Shown here piece after piece: positions 1 to 8,106 of a stretch of DNA of 59,295 nucleotides. How positions within the stretch are numbered: the first letter of the stretch is position 1; every line of letters starts with the position of its first letter. The notes beneath the pieces were generated by a model that saw only the letters and a program-made list of their open reading frames with translations, did not search any database and was not told the DNA's origin. The translations under genes and the position numbers were made by a program. This DNA comes from Caulobacteraceae bacterium (GTDB lineage: Bacteria > Pseudomonadota > Alphaproteobacteria > Caulobacterales > Caulobacteraceae): positions 1 through 59,295 of the forward strand of contig JAIESL010000017.1 of assembly GCA_019746095.1 (NCBI GenBank), read 5' to 3'.

Positions 1-1
1 C

Positions 2-211
2 CTGGTGTACGGCCTCGACCACCCCGACATGATCTATCGCCGCTACCCCGGCGTGGAGGGCACCGCCTATCTGATCGGCGGCGTGGGCGTGAACTACCAG
101 CGCGCCGACGGCATCATCCTGGCCCCGATCCGCACCGGCGTCGGCCTGCGCGCGGGTGCCAATGTCGGGACGATGGCCTACAGCCGGCAGCGGAACCTGC
201 TGCCCTTTTAG
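2..211 (+). CDS. DUF1134 (EipA-like) envelope protein, 3' end only
   Basis: The window opens inside this gene. The last 69 codons are open from base 2 to the stop at 209-211. The visible C-terminus (DHPDMIYRRYPGVEG, GGVGVNYQRADG, PIRTGVGLRAGANVG, ending in LLPF) matches the end of DUF1134, an exported alphaproteobacterial family whose Brucella member EipA contributes to envelope integrity. The N-terminus and any signal peptide lie outside the window. A structured repeat begins a few bases after the stop. Family assignment is by recognised motif; the envelope role is from family knowledge. Confidence 0.8.
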   Translation: MVYGLDHPDMIYRRYPGVEGTAYLIGGVGVNYQRADGIILAPIRTGVGLRAGANVGTMAYSRQRNLLPF

Positions 212-216
212 GAGGG

Positions 217-260
217 CGCTAACGCTCGCGACGCGGTCGCTCGCTGCTTGAGCGCGGTTG
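217..260 (+). repeat. Structured repeat, copy 1
   Basis: A 44-base element starting five bases after the DUF1134 stop. It shares 37 of 44 bases with 4463-4506. An outer pair CGCTC (223-227) / GAGCG (250-254) encloses an inner stem GCGAC (228-232) / GTCGC (236-240) with a three-base loop. Four of the seven differences from copy 2 fall in the inner stem and preserve pairing. It could be a terminator variant, a small RNA module or a dispersed palindrome. No U-tract follows. Confidence 0.6.
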
Positions 261-308
261 TCGCGATGTCGATGACGTCGTGGCCGGATTGTCGAGCATC
301 GACGTCGG

Positions 309-1190
309 CTATGCCTCGCCCTCACGGATGAGCGCCTGCAGCCCGTCCCGCCAGCTCGGATATCTGGGCCGCCAGCCCAGTTCGGCCTTGGCCTTCGCAT
401 TCGAGAGGCGTTTTGAGTCCCGGTAAAAGCGCCGCATGGCGTCGGAGACCGAGGGATCGTCGAGATCGATCTCGGGCGGCATCGGCAGGCCGAGGCGGCG
501 CGCGGCCCCTTCCATGACCACATCCGCCGGGGCGGGCTCGTCGTCGCAAAGGATGTAGGCGGCACCGGGCCGCGGGCGGGCCATGGAGGCGAACAGGCCC
601 GAGACGACATCGTCGACATGGACCCGGTTGAACACCTGTCCCGGCTTGCGCACGATCCGCGCCGTGCCGTCACGCAACCGGTCCAGGGGCGAGCGGCCGG
701 GGCCGTAGAGGGCCGGCAGGCGGAACAGCTGAACGGTCAGCCCCATGCCCTGTCCTGCGTCCAGCCAGTCGCGCTCGGCCCGCACGCGGCGGGCCCCCTC
801 CAGCGAGGCGGCGTTCAGCTCGCTGTCCTCCAGCGCCCAGCCGCCGCCGCGGTCGCCATAGACGGCGGTGGAGGAGACATAGCCGATCCAGTCCGGCCAG
901 GTGCCTGAGGCCGTCAGCGCCGGCGACAGGGCCTTCAGCCCCGGGCATCCCTCGGGCAGGGGCGGGGCGCAGATCAGGATGGCGGAGGCCCCGGCCACAG
1001 CCGCGGCCAGGGCGGCCGCCTCATCCGGGTCGATCGCGCCGAGTCCTTCAGCCGAGAGAGCCGCCCGCCGGTCGGCATCGCGGCTGGTCAGGACGGCACG
1101 GCCACCGCGGCGCAGGGCCTCCAGCCCGGCCGCACGGCCCAGCCAGCCGCCGCCGAAGACCAGCAGCGAGGGGGCGACCGATGCCGTCAC
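309..1190 (-). CDS. NAD(P)-binding SDR-type epimerase/reductase, YeeZ-like
   Basis: A 293-residue Rossmann protein. GGGWLG at residues 13-18 is the dinucleotide-binding turn, and SSTAVYGD at about 106-113 plus FRLPALYGPGRSPLD match extended/atypical SDRs of the E. coli YeeZ type. The usual YxxxK lysine is not evident after the tyrosine, so catalysis by the classical SDR mechanism is uncertain. It starts five bases after the sqdB stop on the same strand, so it is very probably cotranscribed with sqdB. A role in sugar or glycolipid modification is inferred from that neighbour only. Confidence 0.7.
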   Translation of the reverse strand: MTASVAPSLLVFGGGWLGRAAGLEALRRGGRAVLTSRDADRRAALSAEGLGAIDPDEAAALAAAVAGASAILICAPPLPEGCPGLKALSPALTASGTWPDWIGYVSSTAVYGDRGGGWALEDSELNAASLEGARRVRAERDWLDAGQGMGLTVQLFRLPALYGPGRSPLDRLRDGTARIVRKPGQVFNRVHVDDVVSGLFASMARPRPGAAYILCDDEPAPADVVMEGAARRLGLPMPPEIDLDDPSVSDAMRRFYRDSKRLSNAKAKAELGWRPRYPSWRDGLQALIREGEA

Positions 1191-1195
1191 GCGGG

Positions 1196-2431
1196 TCAGG
1201 CCGAAAGCGCCTGCGCCGGGCTGGTGGACGGTGTGACGACGGTGGCCGGTGCCTTGACCGCCTCGGCCCGTTTTCCGTTCCAGGTCGAGACACAGGGCAC
1301 CTTGGACAGGTCGGCGCGGTCGGCATAGCGGCGGGCGATTTCGGTCACATCCTGCATCAGCCCCTCGGCGAGGGTGATCGGCTTCAGCCCCAGCTCGCGG
1401 AACTGGTCATTGGCGACCACCAGTTCGTTCTCGTCCGCCTCGAGACGCGGGTTGGGCACATTGTGCACCTCGGCCCCGGTCATGGTGGCGATCATGGCGG
1501 CGAGGTCACGGACCCGGCGGCTCTCGGTCATCTGGTTGAGAATCTTGACCCGGTCACCGACCTTGGGCGGGTTTTTCAGCGCCAGCTCGACGCAGCGCAC
1601 CGTGTCCTGGATGTGGATGAAGGCCCGGGTCTGGCCGCCGGTGCCGTGCACGGTCAACGGATAGCCGACCGCCGCCTGCATCAGGAAGCGGTTCAGCACC
1701 GTGCCGTAGTCGCCGTCGTAGTCGAACCGGTTGATCAGGCGCTCGTCCTTGCGGGTCTCCTCGGTCTGGGCACCCCAGACGATGCCCTGGTGCAGGTCCG
1801 TGATCCGGACGCCGTCGTTCTTGGCGTAGAACTGGAACAGCAGGGCATCCTGGGTCTTGGTCATGTGATAGATCGAGCCCGGGTTCGGCGGGAACAGGAT
1901 CTCCTGCTCGGCGGGGCCGAAATCGGTGTCGACCGTGACCTTCAGATAACCCTCGGGGATGCGCAGGCCTGCGGTGGTGTAGCCATAGACCCCCATGGTC
2001 CCGAGGTGGGCGAGGTGCACATCCAGCCCGCTCTCGACGATGGCGGCCAGGAGGTGGTTGGTGGCGTTGATGTTGTTGTCGACCGTGTACAGCTTGTGCC
2101 GCGCCGACTTCATCGAATAGGGGGCGGCCCGCTGTTCGGCGAAATGGACGACGCTGTCGGGCTTCCAGTCCTTGATCAGCGCGACCAGCCGGTCGAACTC
2201 CTTGCCGACGGTCATGTTGACGAATTCGATGGTCTGGCCGCTGACCTCTTTCCAGGCGGCGATCCGCTCGCCCATGGTCCGGATCGGCGTCAGCGACTGC
2301 ACCTCCAGCTCATTGTCGATGTTGCGGCGGCTCAGATTGTCGACGATGCAGACATCCCAGCCTTGCGCCGACAGATGCAGGGCCGTCGGCCAGCCGCAGA
2401 AACCGTCACCGCCCAGAACCAGAACCCGCAT
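1196..2431 (-). CDS. sqdB: UDP-sulfoquinovose synthase
   Basis: A 411-residue extended SDR that converts UDP-glucose and sulfite to UDP-sulfoquinovose, the head-group donor for the sulfolipid SQDG; cytoplasmic. The start GGDGFCGWP (residues 7-15) and NLSRRNID are signatures of SqdB/SQD1. The catalytic set is visible as T145 (LGTMGVYGY), Y188 and K192 (YHMTK). Length fits the family. No SQDG glycosyltransferase is seen in the window. Upstream is a GNAT gene 70 bases away; downstream an SDR follows after five bases. Sulfolipid has been reported in Brevundimonas, which agrees with the likely host. Confidence 0.9.
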   Translation of the reverse strand: MRVLVLGGDGFCGWPTALHLSAQGWDVCIVDNLSRRNIDNELEVQSLTPIRTMGERIAAWKEVSGQTIEFVNMTVGKEFDRLVALIKDWKPDSVVHFAEQRAAPYSMKSARHKLYTVDNNINATNHLLAAIVESGLDVHLAHLGTMGVYGYTTAGLRIPEGYLKVTVDTDFGPAEQEILFPPNPGSIYHMTKTQDALLFQFYAKNDGVRITDLHQGIVWGAQTEETRKDERLINRFDYDGDYGTVLNRFLMQAAVGYPLTVHGTGGQTRAFIHIQDTVRCVELALKNPPKVGDRVKILNQMTESRRVRDLAAMIATMTGAEVHNVPNPRLEADENELVVANDQFRELGLKPITLAEGLMQDVTEIARRYADRADLSKVPCVSTWNGKRAEAVKAPATVVTPSTSPAQALSA

Positions 2432-2501
2432 CGCCCATCCTCGTCGTTTCCTGCATCCTGACTAGCGGAACACGCGGATCGGTCAAAGCGTCAGTATGTC
2501 C

Positions 2502-3038
2502 TCACCGCGCCAGGGCCCGCCATTCCTCCCGGCTCTGGCCCCAGCTGTCGACGGGCAGGTCCTGGAAGGGGGGCGGCAGGCGGGTGGGGCCGAGATTGCG
2601 CGAGCCGATTCGCCCGGCCAGTCTCTGTGACGGGGTGTTGTCCGGCGCGATGGTATGGATGACCTCGGTCCAGCCCAGAACATCGAAGGCAAAGTCGATG
2701 GTCGCGATCGCCGCCTCCACAGCATAGCCCTTGCCCTGGGCGTCCGGATGCAGGGCCCAGCCGACCTCGGTGCCGGGCCAGCCTTTCGGTGTCCAGGGGC
2801 CGGCCCGGCCCAGCCAGAGGCCCGTGTCGCGTCCGATGATCGAGAACATCGACACGCCGGTCAGGCTCCAGGCCCCGGCCATGGTCATGAACCCCCGCCA
2901 GGCCACGGCCTCTGGCTGGACCCCGCCGAGGAATTTCGCCGCTTCGGCATCGGCCATCATCTCCGCCCAGCGCGGAAAATCCTCCAGCGCGATCGGGCGC
3001 AGGATCAGGCGTTCGGTCTCAAGCACCGGTCCGGTCAA
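2502..3038 (-). CDS. GNAT N-acetyltransferase, RimJ/RimL type
   Basis: A 178-residue protein. It opens with LETERLILRPIALEDFPRW, the usual N-terminus of the RimJ/RimL-like acetyltransferase_3 group, and carries VGWALHPDAQGKGYAVEA, the acetyl-CoA binding Q/RxxGxG/A region. The substrate is unknown; relatives acetylate N-terminal amines or small molecules. Its ATG overlaps the stop of the upstream 2'-3' cyclic phosphodiesterase gene by four bases (ATGA), which indicates translational coupling. Confidence 0.85.
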   Translation of the reverse strand: MTGPVLETERLILRPIALEDFPRWAEMMADAEAAKFLGGVQPEAVAWRGFMTMAGAWSLTGVSMFSIIGRDTGLWLGRAGPWTPKGWPGTEVGWALHPDAQGKGYAVEAAIATIDFAFDVLGWTEVIHTIAPDNTPSQRLAGRIGSRNLGPTRLPPPFQDLPVDSWGQSREEWRALAR

Positions 3039-3574
3039 AGGACATACTCCCTCTCGAGGTCATAGCGGCTGCCGCCGGGGGTCAGGACGCTGGAATAGAG
3101 GCCGAACCGGTCGATCCGGATCGGCGGGGACTGCAGCAGGTTGTGGTCGGCGATCCAGGCCCCGATGCGATCGGGATCGGCCTGGGGCTTGAGATAGGCC
3201 AGGGTCAGGTGCGGCCGGTAGTCGCGGCGCTCGACCGGAACGCCCGCGCGGTCGGCGGCGCTGCGGCAGCGTCCGGCGAGTACCGACAATCGCTCGCAGG
3301 CCTGGACGCCCGCCCAGATGGCATGGGTGCGGTGGCCGTCGCCGAAGGCCCCGACGCCGGACAGGGTGAGCTCGAACGGGCCGCCCGTGGCCGCCCGCGC
3401 CAGCTCCACGGCCAGGTCATCGGCCCGGCGCTCGTCGATCTCGCCGTAGAAGGCCAGGGTGATGTGCAGCTGTTCGGCCGTCCGCCAGGTCGCTCCGGGC
3501 AGGCCGGTCTGACGGCGGGCGAGCGTCTCCGCCACATCATCGGGCACAGACAGGGCGGTGAAAAGCCGGATCAT
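3035..3574 (-). CDS. thpR: RNA 2',3'-cyclic phosphodiesterase (LigT/ThpR family)
   Basis: A 179-residue two-histidine phosphoesterase. Both catalytic HxTx motifs are present: HITL at residues 37-40 and HLTL at 122-125. Family members open 2',3'-cyclic phosphates on RNA ends and can ligate tRNA half-molecules in vitro. The ATG at 3574 (MIRLFTALSVPDD) was chosen because the family begins right there; the frame stays open upstream but that extension crosses the divergent promoter region. It is coupled to the downstream GNAT gene by an ATGA overlap. Confidence 0.88.
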   Translation of the reverse strand: MIRLFTALSVPDDVAETLARRQTGLPGATWRTAEQLHITLAFYGEIDERRADDLAVELARAATGGPFELTLSGVGAFGDGHRTHAIWAGVQACERLSVLAGRCRSAADRAGVPVERRDYRPHLTLAYLKPQADPDRIGAWIADHNLLQSPPIRIDRFGLYSSVLTPGGSRYDLEREYVL

Positions 3575-3622
3575 GCGACCCTTGGTAGCGGCTGCAAACG
3601 CCCGACCCAAGTCCGGTTTTCC

Positions 3623-3651
3623 TTGCGGAAGGTTCGAACCCGCCCGATATT
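3623..3651 (+). promoter_or_regulatory. Candidate sigma-70-like promoter for the Bax-inhibitor gene
   Basis: TTGCGG at 3623-3628 and GATATT at 3646-3651 are separated by 17 bases in the gap between two divergent genes, about 48 bases upstream of the start codon at 3699. Pattern match only. Confidence 0.3.
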
Positions 3652-3698
3652 TGCCCAAAGGCCGGGATGGACCGGCCCAATGGAGGACCGATCTCGCC

Positions 3699-4454
3699 AT
3701 GAGCGATTTCAGAAACGGCTATTCAATGCCCACCACCGCCGACATGTCGGCGGATGCGGGCCTGCGCAGCTTCATGCTGGGCGTCTACAACAAGGTGGCC
3801 CTGGGCCTGCTGGTCTCGGCCGCCCTGGCCTGGGTCACCGGATCCTATCCGCCGGTGCGCGACCTGATGTTCTCGACCGCGATCGGCGCGGACGGCGTGA
3901 CCCGCCTGGCCGGCTTCACCATGCTGGGCATGATCGTGGCCTTCTCGCCCCTGGTCATCCTGCTGGGTTCCAACTTCCTGATGAAGAACCCGAGCCCGTC
4001 CGCGGCCGGGGGACTGTACTGGCTGATCGTGGCCCTGATCGGTGCCTCGATGGGCACGGTGGTGCTGGTCTATACTGGCGCTTCGGTGATCCAGACCTTC
4101 CTGATCACGGCCGCTGCCTTCGGCGGGCTGAGCCTGTTCGGCTATACGACCAAGAAGGACCTGTCCGGCATCGGCAGCTTCCTGATCATGGGCGTGATCG
4201 GCCTGATCATCGCTTCGCTGGTCAATATGTTCCTGCAGAGCAGCATGATGCAGCTGATCATCAGCGTCGCCGGCGTGCTGATCTTCGCCGGCCTGACCGC
4301 CTATGACACCCAGCGGCTGAAGATGACCTACTACGCCCTCGGCGGGAACCAGACCGCCATGAGCGTGGCCACCAGCTTCGGTGCGCTGAGCCTGTACATC
4401 AACTTTATCAACATGTTCCAGTTCCTGCTCGCCCTGTTCGGCGGCCGGCGCTGA
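3699..4454 (+). CDS. Bax inhibitor-1 / YccA family membrane protein
   Basis: A 251-residue protein with about seven hydrophobic segments starting near residue 20 (YNKVALGLLVSAALAWV). The C-terminal AYDTQRLK motif and the ending INFINMFQFLLALFGG are hallmarks of bacterial BI-1/YccA proteins of the inner membrane; relatives bind FtsH or act as pH-sensitive cation leaks. The start at 3699 was chosen over an upstream in-frame ATG because a GGAGG stands 12 bases before it and the family begins here. It is divergent from thpR. A structured repeat and a rho-independent terminator follow. Confidence 0.92.
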   Translation: MSDFRNGYSMPTTADMSADAGLRSFMLGVYNKVALGLLVSAALAWVTGSYPPVRDLMFSTAIGADGVTRLAGFTMLGMIVAFSPLVILLGSNFLMKNPSPSAAGGLYWLIVALIGASMGTVVLVYTGASVIQTFLITAAAFGGLSLFGYTTKKDLSGIGSFLIMGVIGLIIASLVNMFLQSSMMQLIISVAGVLIFAGLTAYDTQRLKMTYYALGGNQTAMSVATSFGALSLYINFINMFQFLLALFGGRR

Positions 4455-4462
4455 GGCTGGAA

Positions 4463-4506
4463 CGCTAACGCTCGCCGCGTGGCGGCTCACTGCTTGAGCG
4501 CGTTTG
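4463..4506 (+). repeat. Structured repeat, copy 2
   Basis: Second copy of the 44-base element, beginning eight bases after the Bax-inhibitor stop. Outer pair CGCTC (4469-4473) / GAGCG (4496-4500); inner stem GCCGC (4474-4478) / GCGGC (4482-4486) around loop GTG. The differences from copy 1 in the inner stem are compensatory, so the fold rather than the primary sequence appears to be kept. A normal terminator lies 45 bases downstream, so the repeat itself need not be the terminator. Confidence 0.6.
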
Positions 4507-4551
4507 GTTCGGCCTGAAGCAGCGCGAAGCGCGGCAGTCCAAGAGGAAGGG

Positions 4552-4577
4552 GGCCTGGAGCAATCCGGGCCTTTTTT
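4552..4577 (+). terminator. Rho-independent terminator after the Bax-inhibitor gene
   Basis: GGCCTGGA (4552-4559), tetraloop GCAA, TCCGGGCC (4564-4571): an eight-pair stem with one G-U wobble, followed by six T. It ends exactly where the convergent DUF2794 gene ends. Confidence 0.85.
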
Positions 4578-4910
4578 CTATTCCACGATCGTGAATTTGC
4601 GGCTGTCGAAGACGCGCAGGACCTGGGCCAGCTCCCGGCCCCGCCGCAGCACCACCCCGCCCTCGCCGATCACCGCCCACTGCCCCTGTTTGAGACGCAG
4701 GGAAGGTCGCTTCTCGATGCGGTAGAGGGGCGCGTCGCCTGAGCGGCGGAAGACGGCAAATTCGGCGACGTCCCTGTGACCGACCATGGCATAGTCGCGC
4801 CACTCGGCCGCCGCGACCATCCGGCCATAGACCCTCAGGATCAGGTCGAGTTCTCGCCGGTCGAAGAAGACCGGACCGGGAACGGACTGCAGGTCAGCGG
4901 CATCGCTCAT
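4578..4910 (-). CDS. DUF2794 family protein
   Basis: A 110-residue cytoplasmic protein of a family largely limited to alphaproteobacteria; function unknown. Recognisable features are FFDRRELDLILRVYGRMVAAGEW-like text near residues 15-35 (here AAEWRDYAM follows) and the conserved tail LRRGRELAQVLRVFDSRKFTIVE. The ATG at 4910 (MSDAADLQ) fits the family length; an upstream in-frame start would add an arginine-rich stretch that is not expected. The gene converges on the Bax-inhibitor gene and its stop touches that gene's terminator. Confidence 0.8.
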   Translation of the reverse strand: MSDAADLQSVPGPVFFDRRELDLILRVYGRMVAAAEWRDYAMVGHRDVAEFAVFRRSGDAPLYRIEKRPSLRLKQGQWAVIGEGGVVLRRGRELAQVLRVFDSRKFTIVE

Positions 4911-5192
4911 CGGCAGAAGGTTACGCCGCCGTCGGCAAAACGCCAGTGGGCTGCGGCGCATTCCCCGCAATCACCCCGGCGGACACCGTGTCCGCGACGC
5001 CGCGCCCGGAAGAAATCGCGACGAACATGAAATCGCCTCGCTTCCGCCCATCGCCCGCCCCCTTGGAGGGCGACAACCGACCCATCGGCTCGCTGGAGTT
5101 CGGAGCGCTTCCGGATCCTGAACAGCCCCCCCAGCCCCTCCTGGATCACTCCACCAAGGGCTCCGGCGGGCCGACGCTTCCTCCAAAGCGAG
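4911..5192. other. Stretch without a convincing gene
   Basis: Between DUF2794 and the terminator at 5193. It should hold the DUF2794 promoter. A plus-strand frame from an ATG at 5027 runs to 5308 (93 codons, proline- and arginine-rich, MKSPRFRPSPAPLEGDNRPIG at its start), but it reads through the terminator stem and C-tract and into the end of the protease gene. I recognise no family in it and no good Shine-Dalgarno site before it, so I do not call it. Confidence 0.5.
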
Positions 5193-5242
5193 ACGCCCGC
5201 TCCGCCACCCCTCCCCCCCCCCCCCGGCAGAGCGGGCGTTTT
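5193..5242 (+). terminator. Terminator-like hairpin with a C13 tract in its loop
   Basis: ACGCCCGCTC (5193-5202) pairs perfectly with GAGCGGGCGT (5230-5239), followed by a short T run (5239-5242). The 27-base loop contains 13 consecutive C (5213-5225). The stem is strong but the loop is unusually long and the U-run is short. No plus-strand gene is confidently placed just before it, so which transcript it would end is unclear. Confidence 0.5.
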
Positions 5243-5294
5243 GCTGTCCGGCGTCGCGCCGGACTGTCAGGGAAGAGGGCTTGGGACAGCAGGC

Positions 5295-6629
5295 TCAGGG
5301 CAGGCTGATCTCGACCGTCTCGCCGCCCCGCGTCACCGACAGGGTCAGGCCGGCGTCAGCATCGAGGGCTGCCGCCAGACCGCCGAGGTCGGAGACGGAG
5401 GCACCATCCACGGCACGGATCAGATCACCCGCCTGGAGGCCTGCGGCCGCCGCGACAGAACCGCCCTCGACCGAAAACACCTGCAGGCCGTCGGCGACGG
5501 CGCGCACGGAGGCACCCCGGGCCATGACCGCCTCTGGTCCGACGCGGATCAGCCGCTCGGACGGGGTCTCCACGGTCAGGGTGGCGCGGCCTTCCCGGCC
5601 CTCGCGCAGATAGACCACGTCCAGCCGGGTGCCGGGCGCGGCAATGCCGATGGTCGCCGCCACCGTGCCGGCGTTCGAGACGGGCCGGTTCTGGATCCGG
5701 GTGACGATGTCGCCGCGGCGCAGGCCTGCGGCCTCGGCCGACGAGCCGGGGGCGACATCCTCGATCACGGCACCGCGGACAATGCCGAGACCGAGGTCGC
5801 GCGAGCGCTGGGCGTTGAGCGAGCCCAGGATGGCACCGGTCGCGCCGCGCCGGACCTCGCCGCTCTCGCGCAGCTGGGCCACCACATACATCAGGATGCG
5901 GCTGGGAACGGCGAAGGCGATGCCGTCATTGCCGCCACCACCGCCCGACAGGATGGAGGTGTTGATCCCGATCAGGCGTCCGCGGCTGTCGAGCAGCGGA
6001 CCGCCGGAGTTGCCGGAATTCACCGCCGCATCAGTCTGGATATAGTCCTCGATCCGGTCCCCCATGCCGGAACGACCGAGGCCCGAGATCACCCCCATGG
6101 TCAGGGTCTGGTCGAGGCCGAGCGGATAGCCGACGGCAAAGGCCAGATCGCCCGTCCGCAGGGAATCGGAATTGACCACCTCGATCTGCGACAGGCCGAG
6201 GCTCGAAACGGAGGGCGCCTCGATCTTCAGTACGGCCAGGTCGGTCGCCTTGTCGGTGCCGATCAGCACGGCGTCGAAGATGCGGCCGTCGGTCATGTCG
6301 ACGGTGAATTTCCGGCCACCCTCGACGACGTGATTGTTGGTCACGACGATGCCCAGGCGGGCGTCGATGATGGCGCCCGAACCGCTGGAGATCGGCCGCG
6401 GCTCGTTCTCGCCCGAACTCGGGCCTTCGGACTGGCCGAGGGTCGTCACCTGGACCACGGCGGGCAGGGCCCGTTCCAGCCCGGTAGCGAAGGTGAAGAC
6501 CCCCCGCTGGGCGTCGAACGGTACCGGTGACTGCTGGGCAGCAGCCGGCGTGACCGCCAGCAGCGGCACCGCAACGACGAGCGCCAGCATGGACAAACTG
6601 CCGGCCCGGATGATGGAACGCATCGCCAA
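5295..6629 (-). CDS. HtrA/Deg-type S1C serine protease with two PDZ domains
   Basis: A 444-residue periplasmic protease. Signal peptide at about 1-31 (cleavage near AAA-QQ), then a trypsin-like domain with the triad H100 (TNNHVV), D130 (TDLAVL) and S208 (GNSGGPL), then PDZ1 at about 262-355 and PDZ2 at about 365-444. Deg proteases degrade or refold damaged envelope proteins. An ATG two codons later (6623) is also possible. It is the last gene of a minus-strand unit after a response regulator and histidine kinase, 21 bases behind the kinase, which suggests control by that pair. Confidence 0.88.
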   Translation of the reverse strand: MAMRSIIRAGSLSMLALVVAVPLLAVTPAAAQQSPVPFDAQRGVFTFATGLERALPAVVQVTTLGQSEGPSSGENEPRPISSGSGAIIDARLGIVVTNNHVVEGGRKFTVDMTDGRIFDAVLIGTDKATDLAVLKIEAPSVSSLGLSQIEVVNSDSLRTGDLAFAVGYPLGLDQTLTMGVISGLGRSGMGDRIEDYIQTDAAVNSGNSGGPLLDSRGRLIGINTSILSGGGGGNDGIAFAVPSRILMYVVAQLRESGEVRRGATGAILGSLNAQRSRDLGLGIVRGAVIEDVAPGSSAEAAGLRRGDIVTRIQNRPVSNAGTVAATIGIAAPGTRLDVVYLREGREGRATLTVETPSERLIRVGPEAVMARGASVRAVADGLQVFSVEGGSVAAAAGLQAGDLIRAVDGASVSDLGGLAAALDADAGLTLSVTRGGETVEISLP

Positions 6630-6650
6630 TCCCCTGTTGATGCACGGACC

Positions 6651-8099
6651 CTAGCGCGAGAAACGCGCCGTGACGACAGCCCCCGGACCGGCGTCATCAA
6701 TCATCATGGCCGCGCCGTGCCGCTTGAGGATGGCGCGCACGAAGGCCAGCCCCATGCCGTGGCTCTCGCGGCCCTCTTCGGCCGCACTGGCGACCGCACG
6801 GGCCGGGTCATCCAGCAGGCCGGGATCGAACCCCGGCCCCTGGTCGGCAACCGACAGCCCGGGCCTCCCCTCGTCGTGCCACACAGTCAGGGTCACCACC
6901 CCGCCCCGGGGCGAGAATTTCACGGCATTGTCGACCAGATTGGTCACCGCCCTTTGCAGCAGGGACCGTACGCCCAGCACCGCCACCGGCGAGGCCTCGA
7001 CCCGGATGACCACGCCACGTTCCTCGGCGAGAGGCTGGTAGAGGTCGGCCGCCGAGGCGGCCAGCCGGTCCAGTTGAACATGTTCGAACACCCAGGCCTC
7101 GCCGTCGCGCAGGGCCATGGCCTCGTTCATCGCCCGCGTCAGCCGGGTCAGGTCGCTACGGACCTCTTCGGCCAGGGCGCGAGCCTCAGGCGTCGTCGAG
7201 GCCTCCTTCAGCCGGTCCAGCCGGGCCGAGGCCCGCGCCAGGGGGGTCCGGAAATCATGCGCCAGCTGGTCCGCGGAATCCCTCAGCCAGCTCAGCAACT
7301 CCTCCAGCCGGTCGAGGGTCAGGTTCACCTGTGCGGTCAGTTCCGTCAGTTCGGGAGCCACCGCCGTCGCAGGGGCCCGGACCGAGAAATCCCCGACCGA
7401 GGCCAGATCCAGGGCCCGGCTGACCTCGGCCACGGCACTGGTCAGCCGGCGCCGGGCAAAGGTCGCCGCCGTCAGGCCGAACGCCAGCAGCAGAACGCCG
7501 GCGGCCGCCACCGCCGCCACGGCCCAGCCCAGGGCCTGTCCCGACCGGTCGACGACACGGCCGACGGCGATGTCGAGCGCCCCGACCGACTGGCGCACCA
7601 CCACCACCTCGACGGCGCGCGAGGGACACAGAACGCCGCGTTCCAGACGCACCACATAGACCCCGTCGCCCAGCCGCGGAGCCCGCTCGCCCCGGATCGT
7701 CTCGAGCGCCGCCAGACCCGCAGGCTTGCCGACCGGAGCCCGGATGAAGCGCACGCCCGCGCCGCCCTGGCCCGTGCGGCAGGTCTCGGCCAGACTGCCG
7801 GCCTCGCGCGTCGGCCCGGCCTGGAAGGCGCTCAGCCAGCCCGAGAGATAGGCAGCGTCCGCCTCGGTGATGTTGGCGGCCGTCAGGCTGGATTCCGCCC
7901 CCAGCTTGCTGGCCATGGAGCTGTAGTCGTTCAGGGCCGCGAGGGCCGCCTGCTCGCGCTGATCCATCCGCACCGCAGCGCTGGTGGCGATCAGCGAGCC
8001 GGTCAGGGCCAAGGCGGCCATGACGGCGATACCGGCCGCCAGCTGGGTCGAGGTCCGCCGTCCCAGCCAGGCGCGCAAGCGGAGGAAGCGAAACGGCAC
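6651..8099 (-). CDS. Sensor histidine kinase, HAMP-containing
   Basis: A 482-residue inner-membrane kinase. TM1 at about 20-42, a periplasmic region of about 145 residues with two cysteines (C107, C158), TM2 at about 190-213, HAMP at about 213-265, phospho-acceptor H281 in HDFRTPL, N-box N391 (LVDNAVKFS), G1 DQGPGFDPG and G2 HGMGL. All catalytic motifs are intact. It follows its response regulator by seven bases. The sensory region matches no ligand-binding domain I recognise. Confidence 0.9.
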   Translation of the reverse strand: MPFRFLRLRAWLGRRTSTQLAAGIAVMAALALTGSLIATSAAVRMDQREQAALAALNDYSSMASKLGAESSLTAANITEADAAYLSGWLSAFQAGPTREAGSLAETCRTGQGGAGVRFIRAPVGKPAGLAALETIRGERAPRLGDGVYVVRLERGVLCPSRAVEVVVVRQSVGALDIAVGRVVDRSGQALGWAVAAVAAAGVLLLAFGLTAATFARRRLTSAVAEVSRALDLASVGDFSVRAPATAVAPELTELTAQVNLTLDRLEELLSWLRDSADQLAHDFRTPLARASARLDRLKEASTTPEARALAEEVRSDLTRLTRAMNEAMALRDGEAWVFEHVQLDRLAASAADLYQPLAEERGVVIRVEASPVAVLGVRSLLQRAVTNLVDNAVKFSPRGGVVTLTVWHDEGRPGLSVADQGPGFDPGLLDDPARAVASAAEEGRESHGMGLAFVRAILKRHGAAMMIDDAGPGAVVTARFSR

Positions 8100-8106
8100 G
8101 ATGATC

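Noticed and set aside
3625..3645. GGTTCGAACCC, like the T-loop of a tRNA
   Set aside because: No acceptor stem, anticodon or D-arm lies upstream; the bases belong to the gap between divergent genes.
5027..5308. Small proline-rich protein on the plus strand
   Set aside because: It passes through a terminator stem and a C13 tract and into the protease gene. No family recognised and no ribosome site.
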